The notes below the pieces were generated by a model. The model saw nothing but the letters and a program-made list of their open reading frames with translations, did not search any database and had not been told where the DNA came from. A stretch of 64,000 nt of DNA from Bacilli bacterium. GTDB lineage: Bacteria; Bacillota_I; Bacilli_A; RF39; UBA660. The DNA is taken from positions 62,001 to 126,000 of the forward strand of contig JAFQSD010000002.1 in NCBI GenBank assembly GCA_017409785.1, read 5' to 3'. Position 1 is the first letter of the stretch; each line of letters starts with the position of its first letter. Positions 8,951-17,987 of the stretch are shown here, piece by piece. The position numbers and the translations under genes are program-made.

Positions 8951-8956
8951 ATTTTA
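8951..8956 (-). promoter_or_regulatory. -10 element of the repeat-protein-2 operon
   Basis: TATAGTAAAATGGTAATAG on the minus strand. Nearly the same string lies at the same place before repeat proteins 3 and 4 (11462-11467 and 14890-14895), suggesting that promoters were duplicated with the genes. Confidence 0.5.
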
Positions 8957-8978
8957 CTATAAAAGCCATAATATAACA

Positions 8979-9007
8979 AACAAAAAGAGTATTAAAAATA
9001 CTCTTTA
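8979..9007 (-). terminator. Terminator of repeat protein 3
   Basis: AAAGAGTATT and AATACTCTTTTT form a hairpin with a T tail immediately after the stop codon at 9012. Confidence 0.75.
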
Positions 9008-9011
9008 CAAA

Positions 9012-11441
9012 CTACTTATGGCTTACATTATTACTAACATCACTAATTAAATGGCCATACTTCTCATTAAAAACTTTTCTTGTTTGTCCAAAGATACTAT
9101 TAAAGTTTCCATTAACTAAAACTTCTCCACCAGTTTGTTTAACAACTCTTTCTCGCATCTTTATCTCATCAAGTGTTAAAGATAAAATTCCTGCACATTT
9201 TCCAAGTAAACCTTCTAAATAACCATTTTCTTCTAAATAAGGAAGAACTTCTTTTAATCTCTCTGGAGTTTGGAAAACTATCATTCTATTTACATAACTA
9301 TTTCCATATGTATCTTTAACATAATTAATACTTTCTCTTAGTTTGTCTGGATTAGTAAAGAAAATTCCACCTTTAGCTTCAACTCCTGCTTCACGACAAA
9401 TTCCCGCAATCTCACGTAGTTCTTCAGCTTTCTTCTTAAATACTCCACCAGCCTGCTTATAAGGAATATCATACTCTTTACAAACTTGAACTATTTCTTC
9501 AATTTCTTCTGCTTTCTTAGTAAAGATTAAACCACCTTTAGAACAGTCAATATCAAGTTTTTTGCAAACTTCACATACCTTCTTAACATCTTTAGGATTA
9601 GCTTCAAAAATAGTTCCACCATCTTGATATCTAACACCATATTCTATACATGTCTTTGCAATTTCTTCAATATTAAGAGCTGTATTAGTAAATAATACTC
9701 CACCATTTTTATAGCTAATACCATATTGTTCACAAACTCTTGCAATCTCTCTAATTTCAGATGGATTACTCATAAATACTAATCCACCATCTTGATACTT
9801 AATACCAAGTTCCTTACAAACAGCAGTTATTTCTTTTACTTCATCTGCACTTCTTCTAAATAAAGTTCCACCTTTTTTATAATTAATGTCTTCAGCCTTA
9901 CAGAAAATTGCTATTTCTTTAACATCATCTACACTATTACAAAATACAGTAGGGCTCTTCTTATAATCTATTCCACAACCCATACATACTTTAATAATTT
10001 CTTCAATATTATCACTAGTACTATTAAATACTAGCCCACCATCTCTATAAGGTATATGATATTTTTTACAAACATCAATTATCTTTCTAACTTCATCTGG
10101 TGTTTTTGCAAACACTGTACTACTATCTTTATAATTAACTTTAGCTTTTTCACATATCACAGCTATTTCTCTAATTTCAATTGCCTTACGATAAAAAACA
10201 GTTCTACCATTTATATAATCAATATCTAAATCACAACATGCATTAATTATCTCTAACACTTCAGTAGCAGTCTTATTAAACATTGTTCCACCATCTTGAT
10301 AATTAATTCCATATTCTAAACAAATATTAGCAATATTCTCAATTTCAGGTGCCTTATGTCTAAAGATTGATCCGCCATTTTGATAATTAATTCCATATTT
10401 TTCACAAACTTTAATTATTTCATTTAATTCATTCGGAGTATGTAAATAAACTAAGCTTGCCTTATCATGTTTAATTCCATATTTATTACAAATATCAATA
10501 ACTTCTTGTAGATTATCCGAACTATTTTGAAAGATAGAAGCACCATTATAATCAACACCATTTGCTATACAAATATTAATAATTTCTTCTACTTCATCAG
10601 CATCTTTCATAAAAATAGTTTTATTTTTTCTATAATCAATATTATATTCTTCACATAAATCTAAAATTCTTTGTAATTCAAATGCATTCTTTCTAAAGAC
10701 CATTCCCCCATCTTTATAATCTAATCCATATTTCTTACAAATTAATATATTTTCTTTTATTTCAAATGGAGTTCTCTTAAATACTAAACCTCCATCTTTA
10801 TAATTAATACCATGTTCTTCACAAATCAAAATTAATGCTTTAATTTCATTTGAACTTCTTTCAAAAACAGTTCCACCATCTTTGTAAGCAATGCCATATT
10901 CTTCACATAAGTCAATTACTCTACCAATGTCACTAACATCACCAACGAACTCTCTTTTTAAGTTCTCAGCAGCAGCTGTCTTTTTTGAAGTAATTGCTAA
11001 TATTCCTTTTTTACTAAGTCTACCTGCACAAACTTCTTCAACTTTCTTTATCACAGAAACAGGAACACTTAATACACTAGAAACTTCCATTAAAGCATCC
11101 ATACCATAATTTTCTAAAACATAGTCATATGTTTCTTGTAATACTTCAGGTTCACAACTTAAAATATGTAAACAATCATTCAACTTTAAAACATCAAACT
11201 TTTTATTCTTCAAAAAATTATAATTTTCTCTTAAATAGTTTACTCCAAAATATAAGACACTAGGACACTTTTCAATTCTTCTAGGTTTAATATTTAAATC
11301 AATGATCAAGTAATTTAAAGCATAGTCAATTTGTTCATAATCACCAAACGCTAAGATTCTTCCACGCTTAAAATCAAGTATACTTTTACTACGTATACCA
11401 TATTTATCTAGTAAATCTTCTAAACCATGTTTACTGATCAT
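9012..11441 (-). CDS. Repeat protein 3: 809 aa, about 19 repeats of 28 residues
   Basis: The N-terminal cap has RIEKCPSVLYFG, CLHILSCEP and TYDYVLENYG. It is followed by about 19 units of 28 residues with the consensus RxADEIxEIxxVCxKYGI then xYKDGGxVF; the extra two residues relative to proteins 1 and 2 lie in the YKDGG turn. The C-terminal cap has VLPYLEENG, GILSLTLDEIKMRE and NSIFGQTRK. The protein is cytosolic by sequence and of unknown function. It is a single-gene unit: AGGAGGGAT site, own -10 (TAGTAAAAT) and own terminator. Unit-to-unit similarity suggests growth by internal duplication. Confidence 0.75.
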   Translation of the reverse strand: MISKHGLEDLLDKYGIRSKSILDFKRGRILAFGDYEQIDYALNYLIIDLNIKPRRIEKCPSVLYFGVNYLRENYNFLKNKKFDVLKLNDCLHILSCEPEVLQETYDYVLENYGMDALMEVSSVLSVPVSVIKKVEEVCAGRLSKKGILAITSKKTAAAENLKREFVGDVSDIGRVIDLCEEYGIAYKDGGTVFERSSNEIKALILICEEHGINYKDGGLVFKRTPFEIKENILICKKYGLDYKDGGMVFRKNAFELQRILDLCEEYNIDYRKNKTIFMKDADEVEEIINICIANGVDYNGASIFQNSSDNLQEVIDICNKYGIKHDKASLVYLHTPNELNEIIKVCEKYGINYQNGGSIFRHKAPEIENIANICLEYGINYQDGGTMFNKTATEVLEIINACCDLDIDYINGRTVFYRKAIEIREIAVICEKAKVNYKDSSTVFAKTPDEVRKIIDVCKKYHIPYRDGGLVFNSTSDNIEEIIKVCMGCGIDYKKSPTVFCNSVDDVKEIAIFCKAEDINYKKGGTLFRRSADEVKEITAVCKELGIKYQDGGLVFMSNPSEIREIARVCEQYGISYKNGGVLFTNTALNIEEIAKTCIEYGVRYQDGGTIFEANPKDVKKVCEVCKKLDIDCSKGGLIFTKKAEEIEEIVQVCKEYDIPYKQAGGVFKKKAEELREIAGICREAGVEAKGGIFFTNPDKLRESINYVKDTYGNSYVNRMIVFQTPERLKEVLPYLEENGYLEGLLGKCAGILSLTLDEIKMRERVVKQTGGEVLVNGNFNSIFGQTRKVFNEKYGHLISDVSNNVSHK

Positions 11442-11461
11442 TGCGTATCCCTCCTATTATC

Positions 11462-11467
11462 ATTTTA
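11462..11467 (-). promoter_or_regulatory. -10 element of repeat protein 3
   Basis: The minus strand reads TGTAGTAAAATGATAATAG about 15 bases before the AGGAGGG site; it matches the paralogous promoters at 8951 and 14890. Confidence 0.5.
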
Positions 11468-11489
11468 CTACAATAACTAAATAACTACA

Positions 11490-11518
11490 AATAAAAAGAA
11501 GTTAAATTAACTTCTTTT
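11490..11518 (-). terminator. Terminator of repeat protein 4
   Basis: AAAGAAGTTAA and TTAACTTCTTTTT pair as a hairpin with a T tail directly after the stop codon. Confidence 0.75.
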
Positions 11519-14500
11519 ACTTATTACTCATCTTTTCTTTTTCACTTCTAATAGCATCAACTATTACTCCATGGTATTTTTCATACTTCTTTTTTGACTG
11601 TCCAAATATTGGATGGAATTTTCCATCAACTATTATTTCTTCGCCTTCTCTTCTTAACACTTCTTCTCTTTCCTTTATTTCATCAAGCGTTAAAGATAAA
11701 ATACCAGCACTACCAGTAAGTAAAGCATGAATGTTTCCTGTCTCTTCTAAGTAAGGTAATACTTCTCTTAATCTAGCTGGAGATTGAGAAAGAATCATTC
11801 TATCAACAAATTGTTCTCCATAGTTTTCTCTTACGTATTTTGCATTTTCTTCAATTCTATCAGGATTAATACCTAAAATTACTCCTTTAGGCTCTATTCC
11901 ATTTGCAGCACAAGCCTTAGCAATTTTTCTTAAATCTTGTGGCTTCTTACTAAATGCAGTTCCACCAGTACTATATTCAATCCCATATTTCTTACAAATC
12001 TCAACTATTTCATCTATTTCGTCTGCTGTACGTAAGAACATTGTCCCACTGTTTCTACAATCAATGCCATTTTTCTCGCAGGCGCTAACTACTTCTTTAA
12101 CACCTCTAAAAGTTCTTGAAAAAATAGTTCCACCGTTTTTATACTTGATATTTTTTTCTATACAGAATTTCGCAATATCTTCAATTTCTGAAGCTCCTCT
12201 TTCAAAAATAGTTCCACCATTTTTATACTTAATATCATATCTTGAACATACATCAACTATATCTCTAATATCACTGGCTTTCTTTCTAAAAAGATTTCCA
12301 CCTTTTTTATAATCAATATCATATTCTTTACAAACTTCAACTAATTCTCTTAATTCATCTCCACTACGTAAGAAGACATTTCCTCCATCTTGATAATTAA
12401 TACCAAGTTCAATACATGTTTTAACAGTATCTTCTAATTCAGAAGCTAACTTTCTAAATAAACTTCCACCATCTTTATATTTAAGACCATACTTTTCAGC
12501 AACTTCAACTATTGCCTCAATTTCTGGAGCAGTTCTAAAGAAAGCAACACTTCCATCTTTATAATTTATTCCATGTCTTTCACATGTTTCAAAAACATCT
12601 CTTAATTCAGATTTATCTCTACAAAAGACAATTCCACCATCCTGACAATTAACACCATATTCACGGCAAATAAGAGCAATACCCTCTACATTATCAGCTG
12701 TCTTTCTAAAGACATTACCACCATTTTCATACTTAATATTATATTTCTTACAAACATCAACTATGTCTCTAATTTCATTAGCTTTTCTTTGGAATACAAT
12801 TCCACCATCTTGAAAACGTATACCTAATTCAAGACAAACCTTACATACCTCTTCAACATCTTCTTTACTTCTATAAAATACTGTCCCAACCTTTTCAAGA
12901 TCTATTCTATATCTTTGACAAGTTTCAATTAATTCTCTTAGTTCACTACCATCATGACTAAAGGCAGAACCTCCATCTTTATATGGTAATCCATATTCTA
13001 AACATATAGAAACAATATCTCTTACTTCTTCACTATCTCTATAAAATACTGTTCCACCTTTTTTATAACTAATTTCTAGTTCTTCACAAACTAAAGCTAA
13101 TTCTTCAATTTCACTTGGATTTCTTCTAAAGACACCTGAGGCATTACGATAATCTATTCCATATTTTTCACATATAACAATAGCCTCACGTAATTCATTT
13201 GGTTTTCTTCTAAAAACCATACCATTATTCTTATATGAAATATTTTTAAACTCGCAAATATGAACAATCTCTTCTATTTCTTCGGCTGTTCTATTAAATA
13301 TATTCCCTGCTTCTTGATAATTAATATCATATTTTTTACATACTTCAATTTGCTTAACTAATAATTCTGGACTTGTTTGGAAAACAGTTCCGCCATCTTT
13401 ATAATTAATACCAAAATCTTCGCATATCTCACTTATTTTAATTATTTCATCAGGACTTCTTCTAAAAACAGTACCACCATTTCTATATTTAATCCCTAGT
13501 CTTTTACAAACCTCAATAACTAATTCTAATTCATTTGGATTTCTAAAATATACTCCACTGGCATGTTTATAATCAATATCTTCTCTTTCACAAACACTAG
13601 CAATATATCTAATCTCACTAGGCGTTCTCTTAAGTAGTGTACCTGGATCTTTATATCTAATTCCTAATTCTTTAGCAACTTCAATTACTTCTTTAAAGTG
13701 ACTAAAATCATTAAAGAAAATAATTCCGCCATCTTTATATTTAATTCCATTTTCAATACAACACTCTACAATTGCTTCTATTTCTTCTGCTGTTCTAGCA
13801 AAAAGAACTCCACCATTTTTATACTTAATTCCATATTTCTGACAAACTTGAACAATCTCTTCAATCTCTTCTCCAGTTCTTTTAAAGACCATTCCGCCAT
13901 CTTGATATTTTATACCATATTTTTGGCATGCATTAGCAACACCAAGAATCTCTTCATTATCAGCTGTATAAATCATTCCACTATCCTGATAATTTATTCC
14001 ACATTCCATACAAAGATTAACTAATTGTTCAATTTCTTCTGCTGTTTTATAAAAAATATTTCCTCCATCTTTATAATTAATTCCATATTTCTTACAAACA
14101 TCAACTATGCTTCTAATTTCATCAACATCTCTACCAAAAACTAAAAGACTATTTTTATAATCAATTTCTAATTCTTCACAAACAGTAATAACTCTTTTTA
14201 TGTCCTCAGCTTTATTTCTAAAAATTGTTCCACCATCTGTTCTAATACCATATTCTTTACATAAATCAATTACGTCAACTAATTCATTAGGTTTTCTTCT
14301 AAAAGCACTACTACCATCTCTAATATTTATTCCTGCAGCATCACATATATCCAAAATATCTCTTAACTCATTAGTACTTAAACTTATTTGTCCATCATAA
14401 CTAATCATTGAGGCTACTGCTAAAATACCTTTTGGACTTAATCTTCCAAAACTAACATCTTCTACTCTACGAATTACTAAAACAGGTACTCTTAGTATTG

Positions 14501-14864
14501 AAGGATTTTTATGTAAATATTCACTTCCATAATGTTTCATTACATACTCATATGTTTCTTGTAATAATTCAAAATTACAATTAAGAATGTGTAGACAATC
14601 ATTAAACTTTAAAACATTAAAATCATTATTCTTTAAAAATTCATAATTATTTACTATATTATCTGTACCAAAGTATAAAATACTAGGACACTTTTCAATA
14701 CGAGAAGCTTTAATAGATAACTTTGTTCTTAAATAATCAAGTACACTTTCAATTTCCGCATAAGCCCCATAAGTAATTAGACGATCCATCTTATAACCCT
14801 CAATATTACTTGGATTAATGCCATATCTTTTTAAAAGTTCAAATAAACTATATTCATTAACCAT
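11517..14864 (-). CDS. Repeat protein 4: 1115 aa, about 30 repeats of 28 residues
   Basis: The largest paralog. The N-terminal cap (about 1-155; RIEKCPSILYFG, CLHILNCNF, TYEYVMKHYG, NPSILRVPV) precedes about 30 units such as RTGEEIEEIVQVCQKYGIKY then KNGGVLF. Most keep Cys at position 13, Gly at 17 and a terminal Phe. The C-terminal cap (about 1000-1115) has VLPYLEETG, AGILSLTLDEIKERE and HPIFGQSKKKY. It has a TAGGAG site, a TAGTAAAAT -10 and its own terminator. The repeat number exceeds all siblings, which fits expansion by unequal recombination between 84-bp units. There is no recognisable enzyme domain. Confidence 0.75.
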   Translation of the reverse strand: MVNEYSLFELLKRYGINPSNIEGYKMDRLITYGAYAEIESVLDYLRTKLSIKASRIEKCPSILYFGTDNIVNNYEFLKNNDFNVLKFNDCLHILNCNFELLQETYEYVMKHYGSEYLHKNPSILRVPVLVIRRVEDVSFGRLSPKGILAVASMISYDGQISLSTNELRDILDICDAAGINIRDGSSAFRRKPNELVDVIDLCKEYGIRTDGGTIFRNKAEDIKRVITVCEELEIDYKNSLLVFGRDVDEIRSIVDVCKKYGINYKDGGNIFYKTAEEIEQLVNLCMECGINYQDSGMIYTADNEEILGVANACQKYGIKYQDGGMVFKRTGEEIEEIVQVCQKYGIKYKNGGVLFARTAEEIEAIVECCIENGIKYKDGGIIFFNDFSHFKEVIEVAKELGIRYKDPGTLLKRTPSEIRYIASVCEREDIDYKHASGVYFRNPNELELVIEVCKRLGIKYRNGGTVFRRSPDEIIKISEICEDFGINYKDGGTVFQTSPELLVKQIEVCKKYDINYQEAGNIFNRTAEEIEEIVHICEFKNISYKNNGMVFRRKPNELREAIVICEKYGIDYRNASGVFRRNPSEIEELALVCEELEISYKKGGTVFYRDSEEVRDIVSICLEYGLPYKDGGSAFSHDGSELRELIETCQRYRIDLEKVGTVFYRSKEDVEEVCKVCLELGIRFQDGGIVFQRKANEIRDIVDVCKKYNIKYENGGNVFRKTADNVEGIALICREYGVNCQDGGIVFCRDKSELRDVFETCERHGINYKDGSVAFFRTAPEIEAIVEVAEKYGLKYKDGGSLFRKLASELEDTVKTCIELGINYQDGGNVFLRSGDELRELVEVCKEYDIDYKKGGNLFRKKASDIRDIVDVCSRYDIKYKNGGTIFERGASEIEDIAKFCIEKNIKYKNGGTIFSRTFRGVKEVVSACEKNGIDCRNSGTMFLRTADEIDEIVEICKKYGIEYSTGGTAFSKKPQDLRKIAKACAANGIEPKGVILGINPDRIEENAKYVRENYGEQFVDRMILSQSPARLREVLPYLEETGNIHALLTGSAGILSLTLDEIKEREEVLRREGEEIIVDGKFHPIFGQSKKKYEKYHGVIVDAIRSEKEKMSNK

Positions 14865-14889
14865 CTAATCACTCCTATTCACTATTATT

Positions 14890-14895
14890 ATTTTA
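14890..14895 (-). promoter_or_regulatory. -10 element of repeat protein 4
   Basis: The minus strand reads TATAGTAAAATAATAATAG, the same element as before repeat proteins 2 and 3. Confidence 0.5.
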
Positions 14896-14921
14896 CTATA
14901 AATTTCTCTAAATAAAAATAA

Positions 14922-14950
14922 AAGAAACTAATTTTAATTAGTTTCTATTT
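14922..14950 (-). terminator. Terminator of repeat protein 5
   Basis: AGAAACTAATT and AATTAGTTTCT pair and are followed by TTTATTTTT, right after the stop codon at 14945. Confidence 0.7.
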
Positions 14951-17788
14951 TTTACTTCCATTAACAGTTTTTATTTCTTCAGTAAATTTTTCTTTATATC
15001 TTTTTCTATCCATTCCAAATATAGGATTAAATTTTCCATCTATTAATACTTCTTTACCTTTACTTCTAAGAATTGTTTCTCTTTCTTTAAATTCATCTAA
15101 AGATAAAGATAATACTAAAGTACCTTTTAATAGACCTTCTAAATATCCATGTTCTTCAAAATACGGAAGTACTTCTTTTAATCTATCTGGATTTTGTACA
15201 ATAATTAGTCTTTGTACTAATGCATCTCCATAATTATCTCTTACATAATTTATACTTTCAGTAAGTTTTTTTGGATTAGATGAGAAAACACATCCCCTAC
15301 ATTCAATACCATTAGCTTGACATATCTTAATAATCTCTTCTGTCACCTCTGGTTTATTTTGGAATACTGAATTAGATTCTTGATAGTCAACTCCATATCT
15401 TTTACAAATTTCAACTATTGACTCAATTTCTTCAGAAGTCTTTCGAAAAATAGAGCCGCCCTTTTGATATGGAATCTCATATTTTTTACAAACTTCAATA
15501 ATCTTTCTTACTTCATCAGCACTTTTTGCAAAAACATTTCCTCCACTTTTATAAGGAATATCATGTTCCAAACAAATTTCAACTGTTCCTTCAATATCTT
15601 CTGGTTTTCTTTGAAAAATAGTTCCACCTTTTTGATAATCTATTCCATGCTTTATACATACTTTAACAATATCTTCTAATCGTTCTGTTACAGCTAAGAA
15701 AACAGACCCACCATCTTTATATTTAATTCCATATCTTTCACAAACTTCTGCTATCTTTTCAATATCATCAGCATTCTTTTCTAAGACTACTCCACCTTTA
15801 GAATAATTAATATCTAATCTTTCACAAGCCTCTACAGTTCTTTTTAATTCTCCTAACGATCTTGTAAATGCTGTTCCACCATTCTTATATGGAATACCCT
15901 TCTCTTCGCAATAAAGAATAATATTTTCGATTTCACTAGCAGTCTTATTAAATACTGTTCCACCTCTTTTGTAAGTTACTCCATATTTTAAACAGACATT
16001 AATAATTTTTTCTGTTTCTTCTGCACTTTGTGCAAAGATAGTCCCACCATTTTTATATGGAATTCCATGTTCTTTACAAAGTTCAACTATTCTCTCTATT
16101 TCATCTGGATTTCTTTTAAATATATTTCCACCATCTTGATATTTAATTCCATACTTTTTACAAATTAAAGCTGTCTTTCTAATATCATCACTACATCTAG
16201 AAAAAATTGTTCCACCATCTTGATAAGAAATTCCAAATTCTTGACATACTAATACAATTTTTTCAATTTCATCAGCAAGTCTTCCAAATACCATTGTACT
16301 CTTTTTATAATCAATTTTATATCTTTCACAAACTTCAACTATTCTATCAATTTCATCACTAGATCTATAAAAAATAACTCCACTTTTTTTATAATCAATA
16401 TCATGTCTTTTACAAGCATCGACTACTTTTCTTAGTTCATCAGCATCTCTTGCAAAAACACTTCCACCTTCACTACAATCAATTCCAAATTCCTGACAAG
16501 TTAAAATAATTTTTTCTACTTCTTCAGCATGCTTTCTAAATAAGTCTCCTCCATTAGAATACTTAACTCCATACTTTTTACAAACATCAACTATTTTTCT
16601 AATTTCATAAAACTTTCGTCTAAAAATCGAACCACCATCTTGATAACGAATACCAAGTTCACTACAAACTTCTGCAATTCTTTCTATCGCATCTGGTGTT
16701 CTATTAAAAATAGTTTTTCCATTCTTATAATCAATATTATATTTTAAGCAAACAGCAACAATCTCTGTTATCTCTGAAGCAGTTCTTCTAAAGATTGCTC
16801 CTCCATCCTTATAATCTATACCATATTTTTCACATACATTAACTACTTCTTCTATTTCTAAAGCTGTATGTCTAAAGATCATTCCACCATTATCATACTT
16901 TATTCCGTATTTTTTACATATCTCAACAACACTTCTAACATTATCAGCATCTTTTTCAAATACAGTACCACCATTGCATGAAACACCACACTCTAAACAA
17001 GCTTTAATAATTTCTTCTACTTCAACTGCTGTTTTGGTAAATAAAACTCCTCCATTTTTATATGGAATATCATACTTATTGCATACATCAGCAATCATTC
17101 TAATACTTTGTGGATTAGACGAAAATACTAATCCACCATCTTGATAATTAATTCCTAACTCTAAACATACTTTAGCAACTTCTTCAATATCACTAGCTAA
17201 ATTTCTAAATAACATTCCACCATCTTGATATTTAATTCCATACTTTTCACATACCAAAATAGCATCTCTTAATTCATCTCTACTTCTAACAAATTTACTT
17301 CTTTCATCTTCTTCTCCAATTAGTGTTGCATTAACACATATTGATAATATTCCATATGGAGAAACTTTATCTTCACATACTTCTTCAACTTGTTTAATTC
17401 TACTAACTGGTAATCTCAATATACTAGGTAAATCATGAATCATATCAGTACCATACTTTAAAGAAACATATTCATATGTTTCTCTTAACTGATCACTATC
17501 AGTTCCAAGTACATGTAGACAATTATTTATACGTAAAACATTAAATCCAACTCTTTCTAAAAAACGATAATTATCATTAATGTTATCTACACCACAATAT
17601 AAAATACTAGGACACTTTTCAATATTCTTACTACTTATACCAAGATCTCCTCTTAAAAAAGCTAACACATATTCAATTGTATTATATTCTGCTTTACTCA
17701 TAAGAATATCTTTCTTATAAGAAACAATATTATTATGATTAATACCATACTTATTTAATAATTCAAATAAACTATATTGTCCTATCAT
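14945..17788 (-). CDS. Repeat protein 5: 947 aa, about 24 repeats of 28 residues
   Basis: The first-transcribed and most upstream paralog. The N-terminal cap (about 1-165) has NIEKCPSILYCG, CLHVLGTD and TYEYVSLKYG. About 24 units follow, for example RTASEITEIVAVCLKYNIDY then KNGKTIF. A few units are 26-27 residues (CNGGTVF, near unit 4), showing indels in the turn. The C-terminal cap has VLPYFEEHGYLEGLL, LVLSLSLDEFKERE and NPIFGMDRKRY. It has an AGGAGTGAT site. Its promoter differs from the others and overlaps the antitoxin promoter of the adjacent toxin locus. The function is unknown. Confidence 0.75.
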   Translation of the reverse strand: MIGQYSLFELLNKYGINHNNIVSYKKDILMSKAEYNTIEYVLAFLRGDLGISSKNIEKCPSILYCGVDNINDNYRFLERVGFNVLRINNCLHVLGTDSDQLRETYEYVSLKYGTDMIHDLPSILRLPVSRIKQVEEVCEDKVSPYGILSICVNATLIGEEDERSKFVRSRDELRDAILVCEKYGIKYQDGGMLFRNLASDIEEVAKVCLELGINYQDGGLVFSSNPQSIRMIADVCNKYDIPYKNGGVLFTKTAVEVEEIIKACLECGVSCNGGTVFEKDADNVRSVVEICKKYGIKYDNGGMIFRHTALEIEEVVNVCEKYGIDYKDGGAIFRRTASEITEIVAVCLKYNIDYKNGKTIFNRTPDAIERIAEVCSELGIRYQDGGSIFRRKFYEIRKIVDVCKKYGVKYSNGGDLFRKHAEEVEKIILTCQEFGIDCSEGGSVFARDADELRKVVDACKRHDIDYKKSGVIFYRSSDEIDRIVEVCERYKIDYKKSTMVFGRLADEIEKIVLVCQEFGISYQDGGTIFSRCSDDIRKTALICKKYGIKYQDGGNIFKRNPDEIERIVELCKEHGIPYKNGGTIFAQSAEETEKIINVCLKYGVTYKRGGTVFNKTASEIENIILYCEEKGIPYKNGGTAFTRSLGELKRTVEACERLDINYSKGGVVLEKNADDIEKIAEVCERYGIKYKDGGSVFLAVTERLEDIVKVCIKHGIDYQKGGTIFQRKPEDIEGTVEICLEHDIPYKSGGNVFAKSADEVRKIIEVCKKYEIPYQKGGSIFRKTSEEIESIVEICKRYGVDYQESNSVFQNKPEVTEEIIKICQANGIECRGCVFSSNPKKLTESINYVRDNYGDALVQRLIIVQNPDRLKEVLPYFEEHGYLEGLLKGTLVLSLSLDEFKERETILRSKGKEVLIDGKFNPIFGMDRKRYKEKFTEEIKTVNGSKK

Positions 17789-17812
17789 ATAATCACTCCT
17801 AGTTACATACTT

Positions 17813-17843
17813 ATTTTATCATACACTTCACCATTATTGTCAA
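17813..17843 (-). promoter_or_regulatory. Promoter of repeat protein 5
   Basis: The minus strand has TTGACA (17843-17838) and an extended -10 TGATAAAAT (TAAAAT at 17818-17813), with a long 19-base spacer. Its -35 box lies on the same bases as the -35 box of the plus-strand antitoxin promoter. Confidence 0.5.
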
Positions 17844-17865
17844 AATAACACTTTTATGTTACAAT
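17837..17865 (+). promoter_or_regulatory. Promoter of the antisense RNA (antitoxin)
   Basis: TTGTCA (17837-17842), a 17-base spacer and TACAAT (17860-17865) form a near-consensus sigma-A promoter pointing into the toxin 3' region. Predicted start about 17872. Confidence 0.7.
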
Positions 17866-17892
17866 GAATATGTCAAGGAAACTTACATACAA

Positions 17893-17936
17893 TAAAAAAG
17901 GGAACATTCAGTTTTTTGAGAGTTGAATGTCTACCC
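17893..17936 (-). terminator. Terminator of the toxin mRNA
   Basis: On the minus strand GGG..ACATTCA pairs with TGAATGT..CCC and is followed by six T (plus-strand A run 17894-17899). The same arm takes part in the alternative 5'-3' pairing of the toxin mRNA. Confidence 0.65.
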
Positions 17937-17949
17937 AAAACTTTTGAGC

Positions 17950-17987
17950 GACATTTAATTCACTACTGAATTAAGTGTCATTTTTTT
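17950..17987 (+). terminator. Terminator of the antitoxin RNA
   Basis: A 12-base stem with one G-T pair, a six-base loop ACTACT and a T7 tail. The tail lies over the last lysine codons and the stem just beyond the stop codon of the toxin frame. Confidence 0.8.

Larger units (their letters stand above)
5022..17788 (-). repeat. Cluster of coding tandem repeats (78-bp and 84-bp units) in five paralogous genes
   Basis: Within the five genes the DNA is built of units of 78 bp (26 codons; proteins 1 and 2) or 84 bp (28 codons; proteins 3, 4 and 5), about 100 units in all by my count (7, 19, 19, 30 and 24). Units are diverged, not identical, so the array is old or under selection rather than a recent slippage product. 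The repeated pattern also explains the long shadow frames on the opposite strand. Confidence 0.8.

Noticed and set aside
12064..14400. Plus-strand frames inside the repeat-protein genes
   Set aside because: They are shadows of the repeat codons on the opposite strand and have no ribosome site.
5022..17788. CRISPR-like or minisatellite repeats
   Set aside because: The 78/84-bp units are coding, in frame and diverged, with no spacer structure and no cas genes.
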